Part shown: in pieces, positions 1-11,146 of the stretch | Numbering within the stretch: position 1 is the first letter of the stretch | Layout: every line of letters starts with the position of its first letter | Source: Pegoplata infirma | Taxonomy: Eukaryota; Arthropoda; Insecta; Diptera; Anthomyiidae | Reading direction: 5' to 3' | DNA length: 64,000 nt | Assembly (NCBI GenBank): GCA_963921195.1 | Contig: OY992537.1 | Coordinates: 58,738,313 to 58,802,312 of the forward strand | The notes under the pieces: generated by a model | The model's input: the letters and a program-made list of their open reading frames with translations, nothing else | Told to the model about the DNA's origin: nothing | The model's database searches: none | Made by a program: the position numbers and the translations under genes

Positions 1-191
1 GTACAGTGCCGGTCAAAAAATAGCACCAATGACAAAATCTCTATTCATTCAATTAAAACAAAATATTATGGGCGTATTTGTTTAAAGTAAATATGCAAAA
101 CTCTTTTACTACGTATATACCCCTTAAATATTTTTACTTTTTCCAAAAATTGTGGACGGTTCTTTTTTAATGATCGATATTTTAAAAAACT

Positions 192-1125
192 CTGAATCAG
201 TGCAGTCAATAAAATAGCACCGAATGACAAAATTTCTTTAAAAAAATTGATATTGTTTTAATTATTTAAATAAAAGTGTTAAATATTAAAGAATGATTGT
301 TTTTATTAAAAAAAAATTTAATTCATTACAAAATTTGACATTTATTTTCAAAAAATATGACGTGGAAGGTATTACACTCCTCAAAAACGTGCTTTTGTAA
401 TAAATATGATTTCTGAACATAAACCATATTCTGAAATAGGAAAATTGGTTGGATGCGCTTATAAAATGATTGGAAATTCAACAAAATTAACTTTAGAGCT
501 TGAAAAACTTAGTCATAAGCGATGTTTGTCACCATTGGTGGTTAGGTGTTTGTAATGACAATGAAAGAAAGCCCCATCTACGGCAGCTCCAGAGCTAAAA
601 AAGGACAGCAAATGGCGAATATTTTCCTCCTGATGAGTGGGGTTCATATATTGGACCATGGACCAGAAAGTAATGTTACCATAAGTTTCTGAGCAAATGC
701 CGCTAATTTAGGTCTTTTAGCACGTAGATTACCCAAAGCATGATGGGAAATTGGCGAAAAATTGGGTCTGGACAATAAAGTAAACGTGATGGAATGGCCT
801 GGTGAGTCTCCAGATCTAGACCAAATCGATAGTTAATGGACAGCTATATAGAAGGGAGTGTCTCGAATACAACCAACTTGTAATGAAGCTCTTTAGGTGG
901 CTGTTCAGCAAACCTGGAACTCAATTTCGAATTAAAGAGCCCAAAATCTCGCAAGTTCGGTACAAAAACGTTGCACAGAGGCAATTGTCAACAATGAGCA
1001 CTCGACAAATTTTTTTTTTAATATTCAAAGATATCAAAACAATACTGAATTCATAATCCATTCGTTTTTCAAATTTAAGAATTAAATTTTAATACAAAAA
1101 GTACTGTGGTGCTATTTTTTTGACT
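192..1125 (+). mobile_element. Nested Tc1-like transposon, degenerate
   Basis: A second terminal repeat of the same family (GCAGTCAATAAAATAGCACC) lies near 192-212, and its inverted partner (GTGCTATTTTTTTGACTG) ends near 1125. About 930 bp long, shorter than intact Tc1 elements (about 1.6 kb), and with a broken transposase. It sits inside the outer copy of the same family. The right terminus directly abuts a MITE, so its exact end is uncertain. Confidence 0.6.
370..1000 (+). pseudogene. Tc1-like transposase relic
   Basis: Translations in shifting frames recover the landmarks of a Tc1 transposase. Near 375-490 the amino-terminal helix-turn-helix region reads PQKRAFVINMISEHKPYSEI. Near 727-760 a DPKHDGKLAKNW stretch matches the family's DNDPKH-x-A block, which contains the second catalytic Asp. 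Near 790-830 EWPGESPDLDQID corresponds to the conserved WPxxSPDLNPIE block, which holds the third acidic residue. Stop codons and frameshifts interrupt it, and it is well below the usual 340 residues. It cannot encode a working enzyme. The family assignment is firm; exact limits are approximate. Confidence 0.75.
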
Positions 1126-1126
1126 G

Positions 1127-1727
1127 ACAAGGGAAGTCTCCCTGGTGTCACCCTCCGATCTTCATGAAATTTGGATATGTTGTTAAGAACGAAAATTAAT
1201 TCGACACGTATTTTTTTTTAGCGGCCCAAACTCATTTTTAGGGGGGGTCGATTTGTATGGAGGGAAATTGACCTTTTTCAGTTTTTTACAATTTACGCCT
1301 ATTTGAACAAAATTAATATAGGCATGTGTGGTATCAGATTAAAGGTATTAAAAAAACCTATCTCGTGGTGCTAACAACGGGCCAAAGAAGTTAATATTTT
1401 TCGACTTATAAACAAAAATGTCCTAAAATTTTGGTATTTTACTCAATATGACGAAAAGTTGTGCATGTTTGGACACGTTCTTACCACACGTATATAGGTT
1501 TTCCAAAGACCTTTCATTTGGTATGTAACATGACTAGGTTTCTTTGCATAATATAAGAGATAAACAAAAAAACTGAAAAATGGCCTTGTCTTCCCCCCTC
1601 CTTTTTACCCCCTAAATATGAATTTGGGCCGCTAAAAAAAAATTTGTGTCCCTTCATTTTTTCTGATCTACAAAATAAAACCAATTCCATAAAGATCCGC
1701 GGGTGACACTAGGGAGACTTCCCTTGT
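1127..1727. mobile_element. MITE with long terminal inverted repeats
   Basis: AAGGGAAGTCTCCCT at the left (from 1129) is matched in inverted orientation by AGGGAGACTTCCCTT ending at 1725. The homology continues inward for more than 100 bp: both arms share AGCGGCCCAAA and a following run of G's. About 600 bp, non-coding, inserted at the right margin of the nested Tc1 copy. No clear target duplication, so the superfamily is unassigned. Confidence 0.65.
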
Positions 1728-1993
1728 GAGTCTTTTTGAAGTTTTTTTAAAAACTCTGAAAATTTTTAATAAAATAAAAAACCGAATTTGCCTTTTCTTA
1801 TGTAATATTGTTTCACACTCATGTAAGTATCTTATGACACGTTGTCAGTGGCATAAGTTAAAATTGTTAAAAAAAAACAAACGAAGAAAATTTTGTTTTA
1901 TCCTGGTGCTATTTTTTTGACCGCAGTTGTAAGTCTCTGAGCAGAAAGTGCCGGGGAATGAAGTGTTCGATAGTTTCCAACTCCTCTTTCAAG

Positions 1994-3171
1994 GATGCTA
2001 CAGACCTCTATAAGGATGATTAAAAATTGGAATAAGTTTTATAATTATCCTTTATCCCGTTTTTTATTCCAGTTTTGTTAACACTTCATTCCCGAAATTA
2101 TCCCAGGGGATAATTATTCCAGGGGATATTTATCCTATTTTTTATGGTATTTTTTTATATTAATACAAATTTAACAATTTGATGGATTTTTTAGATGCAT
2201 TTATGTTTTTGCTGCATTTTTTTTTATTCATTTTTGTTTTATTAGGTTTTTATTTAAAATTATTTTTAGCAAAAACACAAATGCATCTAAAAGATCCATT
2301 AAATTGTTGAATTTGTCTTAACATAAAAAAAAAATATCATTAAAAAATGGGATAATTATCCCTTGGTATAATTTCGGGTATGCAAGTGTTACCAAAAAGG
2401 GAATAAAAAATGGAATAAAGAATAAAAAACGGGATAAAGGATAACACCGCTCTACAAATCTGAGGTTTGTCGCTGCGTTTTGAATGAAAGTTTATAGGTT
2501 TTGGTTTCCCGATTACAAAACTGTCACTCAAATTTTTCTATCGTCACAATTTTAAAAAAATCGCGGTTAAAGTGTCAAAAAAGGCCCATTTTGGCCATTT
2601 TCGAGCGCCTATAAAAGAAGATCCTGACATGCGAATGACTTGATATAAAGCTCATTCGAAAGCTCGTAATTTTCTCTTTAAGACAAATCAAATTTTCTTG
2701 GAATTTAATTTTTTATAATGGTGAAAAAATAATTAGCCACAAGTGCTTTAATTCTAATATTTACGTATGTATTTGTATGGAAATTTGTTAAAAAACACTG
2801 TTTAAAATAAATTAAATATTTAAAAAATGGGAGGTTTTTTGTTAATGATATTTTTACCATTTTAGAAAATTAAATTCCAAGAACATTTTATCTTGTCTTA
2901 TAGAGCAAATAACATACTTTTGAATGAGTCAATCGCATGTCAGGATCTTATATTATAAGCTTTCAAAAAGGGTAAAAAATTGACATTTTCGGCACTTTAA
3001 CCGCGAATAACTCAAAATCCTGACGTGATAGACATATTTGGGTCACAGATTTGGAATCAGCGCTACCTAAATCACTTACCATAATCCAATGCGCATTTTC
3101 ATGATGAGCTGTGTAATTATAAAACTTATTTCAACTTTTAATCATCCTTATAGAGGTATGTAGCATCATTG
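1994..3171. mobile_element. Fold-back element with three nested inverted repeats
   Basis: The outer arms (about 1994-2050 and 3112-3171) share CTCTATAAGGATGATTAAAA in inverted orientation. Inside are two further hairpins: 2045-2210 pairs with 2270-2445 (GGATAATTATCC-type sequence), and 2575-2710 pairs with 2870-3010 (flanking AAATTAAATTCCAAGAA). The whole element can fold on itself. Non-coding. Related sequence recurs at 57962-61045. Confidence 0.65.
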
Positions 3172-3229
3172 TCCTCTTCATCCATGCATTGTCCGGTAAT
3201 TATATCAACCACTGTCGAAATCTCTCCTC

Positions 3230-3880
3230 TCGTAAGCGATATCAGCTCACTTGTGCGCTTCTGATTAAGAGAAGGTCAAATCTGTCTCTCACGTCTATCC
3301 ATTTGCCCATCTTTGATTAGTCTCCGTCGCGAAACAATGCCGTAGATTTTGCTTGCAAGTTTCTAGAGGCAAACCAACACATTCCAATTCTATTGGAACC
3401 TGTAAAGTAGTTCCCAGTCTTGCAAGCTCATCGGCTTTGTAATTCCTTGGAATGTCTCTGTGCTCTGGGACCCATATGAGTAAACTACTTGGTCGTCTCA
3501 TTTAAGTACGTGCGGCAGTTAAGGGTAGATCTTGTTTTCAGAAACATTGACTCCACGGATAGATGTTGACTGCAGTTGTAGAGAACACATTGAAGCTCAA
3601 CCAGTCAGCCACTTCCTTTATTACCAGCATCATTGCCTAGTAAACACTGCAATGATCCGGCAATCTTCGAGCCAGGCTCAACCCAAGCTCCTCCGAATAG
3701 ACTCCAAAGCCCACTTTTTCGTGCAGACTGGAATCATCCATGTAAAAATTTATGGAGGACCCGGAATTCCCCTCATTCAAGACTCCCTGGATGGGAGTGA
3801 TCCAGTGATCCCTCATAGAGGGATCCACATTTTGTGGTATTGTTATCTTCTTCAAGAAATTCTAGTTAAGTGACGAGAAC
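3230..3880 (-). pseudogene. LINE RNase H domain fragment
   Basis: The minus strand encodes two pieces of a ribonuclease H domain of the kind found at the carboxyl end of I-clade and related non-LTR retrotransposons. Around 3855-3637 it reads INFYMDDSSL, followed by GFGVYSEELG, aligning with the TDGS catalytic Asp block. Around 3501-3430 it reads WVPEHRDIPRNYKADELAR, aligning with the conserved GHxxxxGNExAD block carrying the last catalytic residues. The segment between is frameshifted and the reverse transcriptase is missing. It appears to be a second copy of the family at 4745-7560, because the domain order cannot be joined into one colinear element. Non-functional fragment. Confidence 0.7.
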
Positions 3881-3889
3881 TCCTTCAAA

Positions 3890-4525
3890 GTTTTACCTTG
3901 TCAAAAAAGTTGTAAATTTACAATTTTATTTTTTTCACTAAAAATTTTCGTAAAGGTAGCAAAAAATAAAAAGATACAAACTTTTGTTGTCATTTTACAA
4001 GGTTTTTTTTTTTAAAGAACAATTGTAATTCGAAAAAGATAAACATTTTTTTCCCATGTTACGATTTTGCTTATATACGAACTTAATCAAATATTTCCTA
4101 TTTTCATGAATTTTGAGAGATTGGTGTGAGTATCGCGAGGGGGTTTGTATGGTGACTACAAGTAGAACATGTCCGATTTATTTTAAAATGATAATGCCAA
4201 ATTTCGAACGAAAACCTAATATCCCAGAAAAAACTTATTACTTATATGTTTTTATGCGGACTAAGTCTTAACATTGGCTGATTTTTTTCAAATTTCAATC
4301 AAGAGAAGCTCAAATTCAAATTTTTAAACAAATCGATTTGAATTTGCGACATGTATTGTGCACAGAAGTTTAAATGGGCAGACGGACGAACGAACATCGC
4401 TAAGTCGACTTAGATAATGATTAAGGACAAATATTTTGGGTAGTTGGTGGACACCTATCTCGTAACAAACATCACACAGTCATTATACCGTGTACCATAA
4501 GGTGGTGTAGGGTATAAAATATAAT
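3890..4525 (-). mobile_element. DINE-1-like Helitron relic, reverse orientation
   Basis: Read on the minus strand it begins TATACCCTACACCACC (near 4520) and contains the family's ACGGAC-rich core (GGGCAGACGGACGAACG near 4377). These are hallmarks of short non-autonomous Helentron/DINE-1 elements of flies. The inner part is diverged and the 3' end is not clear. Confidence 0.5.
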
Positions 4526-4549
4526 CAGTCTGGGATTTATTTTTATGGA

Positions 4550-4745
4550 GCGTTAAATTAGTTTATTCTTTCTAAAGGGCACATTAGACGAGTGATCCAT
4601 CGTACAACTTGTTTGACGACCGAATGCAAATTGCTCTTGTAATGGCAAGTTGATTGATACCCAGCAGAATCTTATAAATTTAATCTATATTAGATTGGAT
4701 TTAAGAGGCCTTATACACTGCGACCAAAACTATCTTTTGTGCAGC
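4550..4745. other. Short spacer with inverted fragment of the 7.4-kb repeat
   Basis: About 4585-4645 is an inverted, diverged copy of the sequence at 7645-7705 (shared CGAATGCAAATTGCT). Otherwise nothing recognised. Confidence 0.4.
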
Positions 4746-7560
4746 CTGAAAGAGGTGCCCTAAATGTTCAGTCTTTTAATAAAGCCTAGAATCCTATTTG
4801 GTAGGAAATTCCATACGTCACTTGGAAATATTAAGTGTCTCCGAATGTCAAAGTCTTCTACCAGTCAGTCTTGGGCATTTACAAAGAATATATTCTGCTG
4901 TCACCTCCTCTATCTCACAGAATCTGCAGGTGTACTTGTCAGGTAAATTTCGTAAGTTGCAATGTCCAGTTAGATAGGACGTTAGGATTCGGATATCCTT
5001 TTTGCACAAGGATAGTGGCAGCTTTTCTGCCGATCTGGATGAAGTTATGATTCTCTTCGTTTGCCTTTGGCCAGCGTAATAGTTACAGTGCTCTGTGAAA
5101 TTAGATTTACTCCATATTTTGAGTTTTTTCCCAACATCTTCCAATGGCAGACCAAAGAATGGTTCCGGGCCACTACGAATGGGTTGCCATTCGTACTGTT
5201 TTAAACAGTACATATACTGTTTTTTATAAAAAGTACTGTTTTATGCACACCACCTAAAACAGTACGCAAAAGTACTGTTTTTTAAAGCGTGTACTGTTTT
5301 TGTACTGTTTTTTTATTTTTCGAAAAATGTTTCATATTTGACAAAATTTTAATCCAATTCTTAACAAGGAGGTAAATGCAATTAAATTTTATACCACACT
5401 CAAAAAGAAAAATTATTTAAAAAATGGTAAACTTAACTAAATTCTATAATGATTTAGCTCCATTGCCATGTTTTCCTTCTTTTTATCTAAATATTTCTGA
5501 AAAATAAGAAAAAGAAAATGGAAAAAATGTATTTTATTGAGTTAATCCCATTTAAAGTTCCGATTGCGGGCAGACCCCATTGGGTTCGGAACCCATGGGT
5601 TCAGACCACCTTAAGTCCCAATAGGTCTGTTAAGGATCGTCATAGATTTTGATCCAACATTTTTGTTCTTTTTGCTCTACCTTGCTTAGTTTTTAAGATA
5701 CGGGAATTTAAGGGCCCAAAAGGGTTTTAGATTCTTAACGGGATAACTAGAATATTATTACATAGAGGGATTAATACGGTCGTGTAAAGATCTACAAAAA
5801 TGTATTTGGCATTTCTAAATTTTGAGCATTTTTAAATTTTGTGGGAAAGCCTAAATTTTTTAATTCAAATTGAGGAGTCCATACATTGAAAGAGGACCGG
5901 AGATCCTTTAGAGATTCTTAGAACCGGAAATAAACACTTTTTTGCTCTTCCTGGCTTTGAGTTGAAGGTGAGTTGTACAAGCCTAAAAGAAAGCTAGGCT
6001 AGTCCATGGCGCTCAGACTTAAAATAGTCCATTGTACCGTAAAAAATCTTTCTGGCTTAGTTTTTGAATTTTTTGAAACAGTTTTTTGAAAAAATAATTT
6101 TCCTCAAATTGCATAACATTTACTAAACCTGAAGAAAAAACTTCATCAATTCTAAAAAGATAAATATGATGAACTAATTGGTTGCAAGTTATGTCAAAGA
6201 AATTTACAAAATTTTTATTTAATTTTACTAAATTGTGGAAAAAAAAATATTTTCCCAAAATTTAGTTATGCCTTTGTTTGAGTGCAATAATACCGTTTTC
6301 GCGTTTGCTGTTTAAGTCGTGTTTTAATTAAAACACGGTTTTATGGGGTTTTTCATATGTTTTTGATAGGAAGAACGGCGTTTTAGTTAAGCGAAAGCAT
6401 AGACTACAAAAGCTTTACAAGTAAGATATCGCGGCAACTAATTGTAAGACAAATGCTCCAAAAAGTCAATCGCAATTTTTTCAACACTGAGAAAAAAAAA
6501 TAGAATAAATTTGAGACGGTTTACCTAAAATGTTCGCCCGTTCTGTAAACAATCTTTTATACTCGATTTGGCTGAAATCTGTTTGAAATCAGGGTAAAAG
6601 GGCTATGTTTTTGTAGTTTGATATAAAATAAGACTTTTAAAAAAGTACTGTTTTTATATGCAATGTACTGTTTTTTGAGACCAAATGTACTGTTATTCCC
6701 TATTTCAAATCTGGTAACCCTAATCTACGGGCACCACGATTTTCCAGACAATCGTTAGCACGTTCCTTCTCCGTATGACTCTCGTGACTCGGAATCCAAA
6801 TTGTTATCTCGTCCTAGTTTGTTAAGGGATTCAACACAGTTCTTGATTATAAACTATAAGACTGTTAGTGCAGTCTGACTGTCAGACATTATGATATTTG
6901 GCCTTCTACGAAGACATTCGGTCACGCATATTTGAATGGCATACAGTTCTGCTTGAAATATTTAAAGCGATTTCCTCATGGATAAAGCACGTTAAAAGTT
7001 GTGTCCGGTTTGCTTGGAACCGTCCGCATACCATATTATGGAATTTTGTTCTGGGCACCAGGTCATGTTTGACCACGCGCTTCATTTAAAGATCCTAGTT
7101 TGAAAGTTTCTAGTAAATACTTGTGTTTATAATATTTTGTCCTCGACATTTAATTTAGGGGCATTAGTGAAAAGCTCCACAATTTCTTCATTACAGAGAT
7201 ATGTAAAATCGGAATGTTAAGTAAGGCCCCAATGGCGTATGAGAGGCATGTTTTTCAGTTTCAATGAAGCCGATGCAGACGAGTCTAAAGACTTTGTCTA
7301 ATTTAGCTCTGGCCGTCCTTTGTTTAATCTTAGGCCACTATATTAATGCGGCATAAGTTAGCATAGGTTTTCCAATAGTGTTGAAAGGCCAGTAGATTAT
7401 ATGAGGATTCAGTCCCCTGGTTTTTACAAAAAGCCTTTGACAGACATATGTACACCCCTAGTGGAATTATGACTTATAGTTATGACATTTAAAGTTGGCA
7501 TGGATGGGTTGTGTTTTCTCTTCCTAGTGAATAGAACTAATATAATTGAAGACGGGTTGA
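4745..7560 (-). pseudogene. LINE (RT C-terminus, RNase H, C-terminal domain), disrupted
   Basis: Minus-strand remains of the second ORF of an RNase H-bearing non-LTR retrotransposon. In order: the region after the reverse-transcriptase palm (7450-7150, with LDKVFRLVCIGFIETEK and a YAALI-type block); RNase H (7089-6740) with FQAELYAIQICVTECL and MSDSQTALTVL, matching the second and third catalytic blocks; then, after an inserted element, SGPEPFFGLPLEDVGKKL (5170-5115); and a cysteine cluster (CRFC then ILCKCP, 4930-4860) typical of the carboxyl tail. Removing the insertion at 5179-6722 restores colinearity around an RSGPEP junction. Frameshifts and stops make it a pseudogene, and the 5' two-thirds (endonuclease and RT fingers/palm) are absent. 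RNase H points to the I/R1/LOA group rather than Jockey. Confidence 0.7.
5179..6722. mobile_element. hAT-like non-autonomous element inside the LINE
   Basis: Ends are ATGGGTTGCCA on the left and TGGTAACCCTA on the right (imperfect inverted repeat, hAT-like). Subterminal arrays of GTACTGTTTT lie at both ends (5195-5310 and 6640-6700), as expected for transposase-binding repeats. Flanks CACTACGA and ATCTACGG are a diverged 8-bp duplication (5 of 8 match). It splits the LINE pseudogene. Its interior includes a segment (about 5560-5720) also found at 49090-49180. No coding capacity seen. Confidence 0.55.
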
Positions 7561-7815
7561 TTGAACGTAATTATTCAATTACACTCTTTTTTGCTTTGCT
7601 TTACATGGTAAGACATTACCACATTTAAGGTTGTGCTGGCTAAATTGTCCAACTGCCATTACACAAGCAATTTGCATTCGGTCATCAAACAATTTGTACG
7701 ATTTGTCTGATGTGGCCTTAACACAAAAAGTAAAGGCCAGAAGATTATATGAGGATTCAGTCCCCTGGTTTTTACAAAAAGCCTTTGACAGACATATATG
7801 ACTTATAGTTATGAT

Positions 7816-8921
7816 CAGGGTTCGGACATTTATGCAGTTAAAATCACGTTTTATGCGCATAAAACATGCACCAAAAATAGAAAAATATGCTCTAAAAATG
7901 TAAAAAATATGCACTTAAAAATTTTTTAAAACATAAGTTAATGATAAAAAATAAAATTAACAAGAAAAACAAAAAAGAACATAAAAATCGTAAAAATTAA
8001 GTCTTATAAACGAAAATAAGGTACAATAAACACAAAAGTTCAAGTTCAATTAAAGTAAAACACAAAATTATAAAAGTAAAAAAAAATAAAAATTTTTTTG
8101 AGTAAATTTGTAATTCAATTTTGCACCAGTAAACGATTTAAAAGTATTTAGAAAACTTTAAAAAAAAAATTATTAAATGTATACCAAAAATTTTTAGTAA
8201 ATTTTTAATTGACACAATTACTCGAAATTTTTCGTTTTTTTTAGTAAACTTTTTATTTGTGTCAAGTAAAAATTTACTCAAAATTTATATTTTTTTTTTT
8301 AAAAATATTAAAAAAGTTTCACATTTTTTTTTTTACAAAAAAAATATTTTTTTTAATCTTTTACCAAAAACATTTAAGACATTGGAAATTTTTATAAAGA
8401 TGATTTCAAACTTTGATTTATATAAACAAAAAACTATAAACTAAATTAGAATTGAAAAAAAAATAAGAGAAAAAAAATAAAAAAAAAAAAATATAAAATT
8501 GTTATTAAATTATTTACTCAAATTTTTTTAAAAACTTTTAAGTAAATTTTTAATTGTGTCAGTTGAAAAAATACGAATTTTTTTTTTGAAATTTAAACAA
8601 GTGATTACTCAATATTTTTGTCCCATATTTTCTTCTGTGTACTTTAACGCATACATTATAAAATAAAAAATATATACAGCAATTTAAGAATATCATAAAA
8701 TAAAATAAAAAAAAAAACACTTTTTTTCAAAATATGCGAAAAAAATATGTTATATCAGCAATATATGCAAAAATATGCATTAAAAGCAAAATATGCAAAA
8801 ATATGCACTAACAAATCAATGCCATTTTACTGCAAATTTCTTGATTCGCAAAGATATTTAGTTTTTATTGCTCTCAGACTGACGACAACAAATATGCATT
8901 TGCATAAAAATCCGAACCCTA
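7816..8921. mobile_element. hAT MITE with 8-bp TSD (GTTATGAT)
   Basis: Terminal repeats CAGGGTTCGGA and TCCGAACCCTA bound 1106 bp. GTTATGAT is present exactly at 7808-7815 and 8922-8929, an 8-bp duplication as made by hAT transposases. Short AAATATGCA-type repeats cluster just inside both ends (7830-7910 and 8735-8910). No transposase is present. It interrupts the second unit of the tandem duplication, which serves as an empty-site comparison. Confidence 0.8.
8085..8640. mobile_element. MITE of the CACAGAAAA family nested in the hAT element
   Basis: The right end reads CCCATATTTTCTTCTGTG. The interior (CAGTAAACGATTTAAAAG, then paired AATTTTTAATTG/GTGTCAA motifs) matches, in inverted orientation, the arms of the element at 52019-54190. 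Left limit approximate. Confidence 0.45.
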
Positions 8922-9179
8922 GTTATGATATTTAAAGTTGGCATTACTGGGTTGTGTTTTCTCTTCTTACTGAATGGAACTAATATGGTTGAAGACGGGT
9001 TAATTGAACGTTATTACCCTATTACACTATTTTAGCTATGCTTTACATGGTAAGACATTACCACATTTAAGGTTATGCTGGCTAAGTTGTCCAACTGCCA
9101 TTACACCAGCAATTTGCATTGGGTCGTCAAACCAGTTGTACGATTTGTCTGATGTGGCCTTAACACAAAAGTAGAACAC

Positions 9180-10267
9180 AATGAAAAACTTAGACATTTG
9201 TTTTAGGTTTGACAGTTTGTATAAGTGTAGTGTAAGAGTTCCAATAGAACAAGTCCGGCAACACTGGAACAGGGTTTGGGTTAGACGAGTGTACTCGTCT
9301 TACGCAGTTGAGTGGTTAATCAATAAATTCAATTAAACTTCTGTAAATAACCATGCACAAACAACTCTGTGAATAAGTGGCAAAAGAGAATGAGAAAAAA
9401 AACAAAAGCGAAAAAAAAAATATTTGTAATGGACCCTGCTGTTGGTTGATGGTGGTGAGGTTTGTGTTGTGTGTTTAGTTTGTTTCTTGCTTCCTCCATA
9501 CACACTCTTCGCTTGTTTTGGAAGCAACTTCAAGTTGAAAATGATAAAACATTTTTAAATTGATTGCCGGTTACGGTTTTAAGTGAAAATATTCGTGAAA
9601 CAAAAACAACACAAGGCAAAACCCTTAAGTGTATGTGTGCAACTCCAATTCTTAAGGATATTTTTTGAAACGTTAGAAAAAGAACCCAGTTGGGTTCAGG
9701 TCGGTTTTTTTTTTTGTACATATGTGTGTGTTGTTAGTGTTCAAGAATCTAAATAAAGAAAAAAAAAAGTATAAATAAATAAAATTTGTAAACAAAATAT
9801 AAAAAAATAAAATATTTTAAACACAAATCAATGGTAAAATAGCGCCATGTGTGTGCCGGTCGGTCGATTTGTCTGTCGGTGGCTTGTAGATTTCGGTTAC
9901 ACTACAATTTCCACATACATTTTTGGTCGGTAGTAGCAGTAACAAAATAAAGAATTTGACAGTTCTCTCATAAGTCAGTGTCAAAGATATATAATTGTAT
10001 ATATTTAAGTTATAAAAAAAATATAAAAACGAAACATAAATTTAGTGTTTTTTAAATGTTTTGTAAATAATAAATTTGATAAAAAAAGCAAAAGAAAGAA
10101 AAAGAGAAGAATTTATAAAGAAAAATCTTTAAAAAAAATCTGTGTTTGTGTTTTAAAACAAGTTTTAAAAATGTAATTTAACCAAAAGAAAAGTATAAAA
10201 AAGTGAAATTTTAAATTAAAGAATAAAAAAATAAAGAAAAATATAAATCAAATTTATCAAAAATAAG
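9180..10267 (+). other. Candidate promoter and non-coding first exon
   Basis: This block of about 1 kb lacks the terminal repeats and fold-backs that fill the rest of the window. It has mixed-complexity sequence with GT-rich stretches (GCCGGTCGGTCGATTTGTC near 9855) and A-rich leader-like sequence. It ends at a very good donor, AATAA|GTGAGTG, with the intron starting at 10268. An arthropod-type initiator (TCAGTG) lies at 9975-9980. No coding frame is convincing. I infer a 5' UTR exon of the gene whose next exon begins at 30331; the transcription start is not determined. RNA evidence would be needed to be sure. Confidence 0.3.
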
Positions 10268-10273
10268 TGAGTG

Positions 10274-10734
10274 AATTTACCAGAAAAAAAAATATAAAAT
10301 ATTCTTTGTGCTGTGTTTTTTAAAAAAATATGTACCGGATAGTTACAAATACTAAACTCAGTGGTGGAAAACATTTGGATTTATTTTGGTGGTGGTTTAA
10401 ACTGATGATAACAATTAAAAAGGAATACAAAAATGTAATTTATTAAATATTTTACAAAATGCTGTTCAAACAGGTTAAATATGTTTCAATAGACAAAATT
10501 CTGATACGATCATATTTGTTCGTTTTTTTTTTCAAAACCGGTTATCTATACAATTGTTATCACTTGTAAATCCATATTAGAAAAACAGCTGTTGAAATAA
10601 AAAAAATTAAACAATTTTTTTTTTTTAAACCTAAATATTAATGTATATTAAACTCTACACTCACTGATCATTAGAAGAAGAAAAATTATATCTTCTTTTA
10701 GTTTGACACAGTTGTCAAACAACCAGAGCTTCGA
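10274..10734. other. AT-rich intron sequence, no feature
   Basis: No repeat ends, hairpins or coding frames recognised beyond poly-A and poly-T runs. Confidence 0.5.
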
Positions 10735-11110
10735 AGAATGAAATCCTTTTCGAATGAATTCTCCAAAAAAAATCCATTCGATTTTTACAGTCTGTGAATG
10801 CAATCGATTTTAAACATTGATGCAGTCCTTGGAATGCACTCGATCGAATGAAAAGTTTCTTGTTCACTCGATTTAGAAAAATCTAATGCATTCTATTTTT
10901 TATCATTCCATTACGAATGCAATCGGTTTTTTAATTATTTTTTTAAAGGTTTTCTTATCATTAGGTTACCAAAAAAAAACTTGAATGTCGATATCGCAAA
11001 AACTACGCAAGATATATCAAAACGGAGTCAATTTTTTCTTTTTCGGTTAGCTTTCTTATGAAAAGAAAATCGATTGCATTCGCAATAGAATGCATTCGAT
11101 TTTTAAAAGA
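10735..11110. repeat. Array of GAATGCAATCGAT palindromic motifs
   Basis: Short motifs alternating between strands (CATTCGAT, ATCGAATG, GAATGCAATCGAT and GAATGCATTCGAT) recur at least ten times here (10737, 10795, 10845, 10885, 10912, 11070, 11090), with the densest copies at the two ends. The layout resembles a MITE whose arms are made of motif repeats. Confidence 0.45.
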
Positions 11111-11146
11111 CAATGGACAATAGCGATTGCCATTAACATGTTTCTA

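Larger units (their letters stand above)
4..1929. mobile_element. Outer Tc1/mariner-like element, interrupted
   Basis: The left end reads CAGTGCCGGTCAAAAAATAG and the right end is its inverted counterpart (GGTGCTATTTTTTTGACCG). Both are flanked by TA (2-3 and 1930-1931), the target duplication of the Tc1/mariner superfamily. Only about 190 bp at each side belong to this copy. The middle is occupied by a related Tc1-like copy and a fold-back MITE. No intact frame remains. Confidence 0.6.
7384..9171. repeat. Tandem duplication of about 340 bp, second unit split
   Basis: Unit A spans 7384-7731. Unit B spans 7732-7815 and resumes at 8922-9171 after an inserted element. Both units contain GGATTCAGTCCCCTGG, then GACATTTAAAGTTGGCAT or its near match, then GTACGATTTGTCTGATGTGG. 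Unit A has about 19 extra bases (GTACACCCCTAGTGG). The start of each unit is LINE-derived. A tandem duplication followed by transposon insertion explains the arrangement. Confidence 0.75.
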
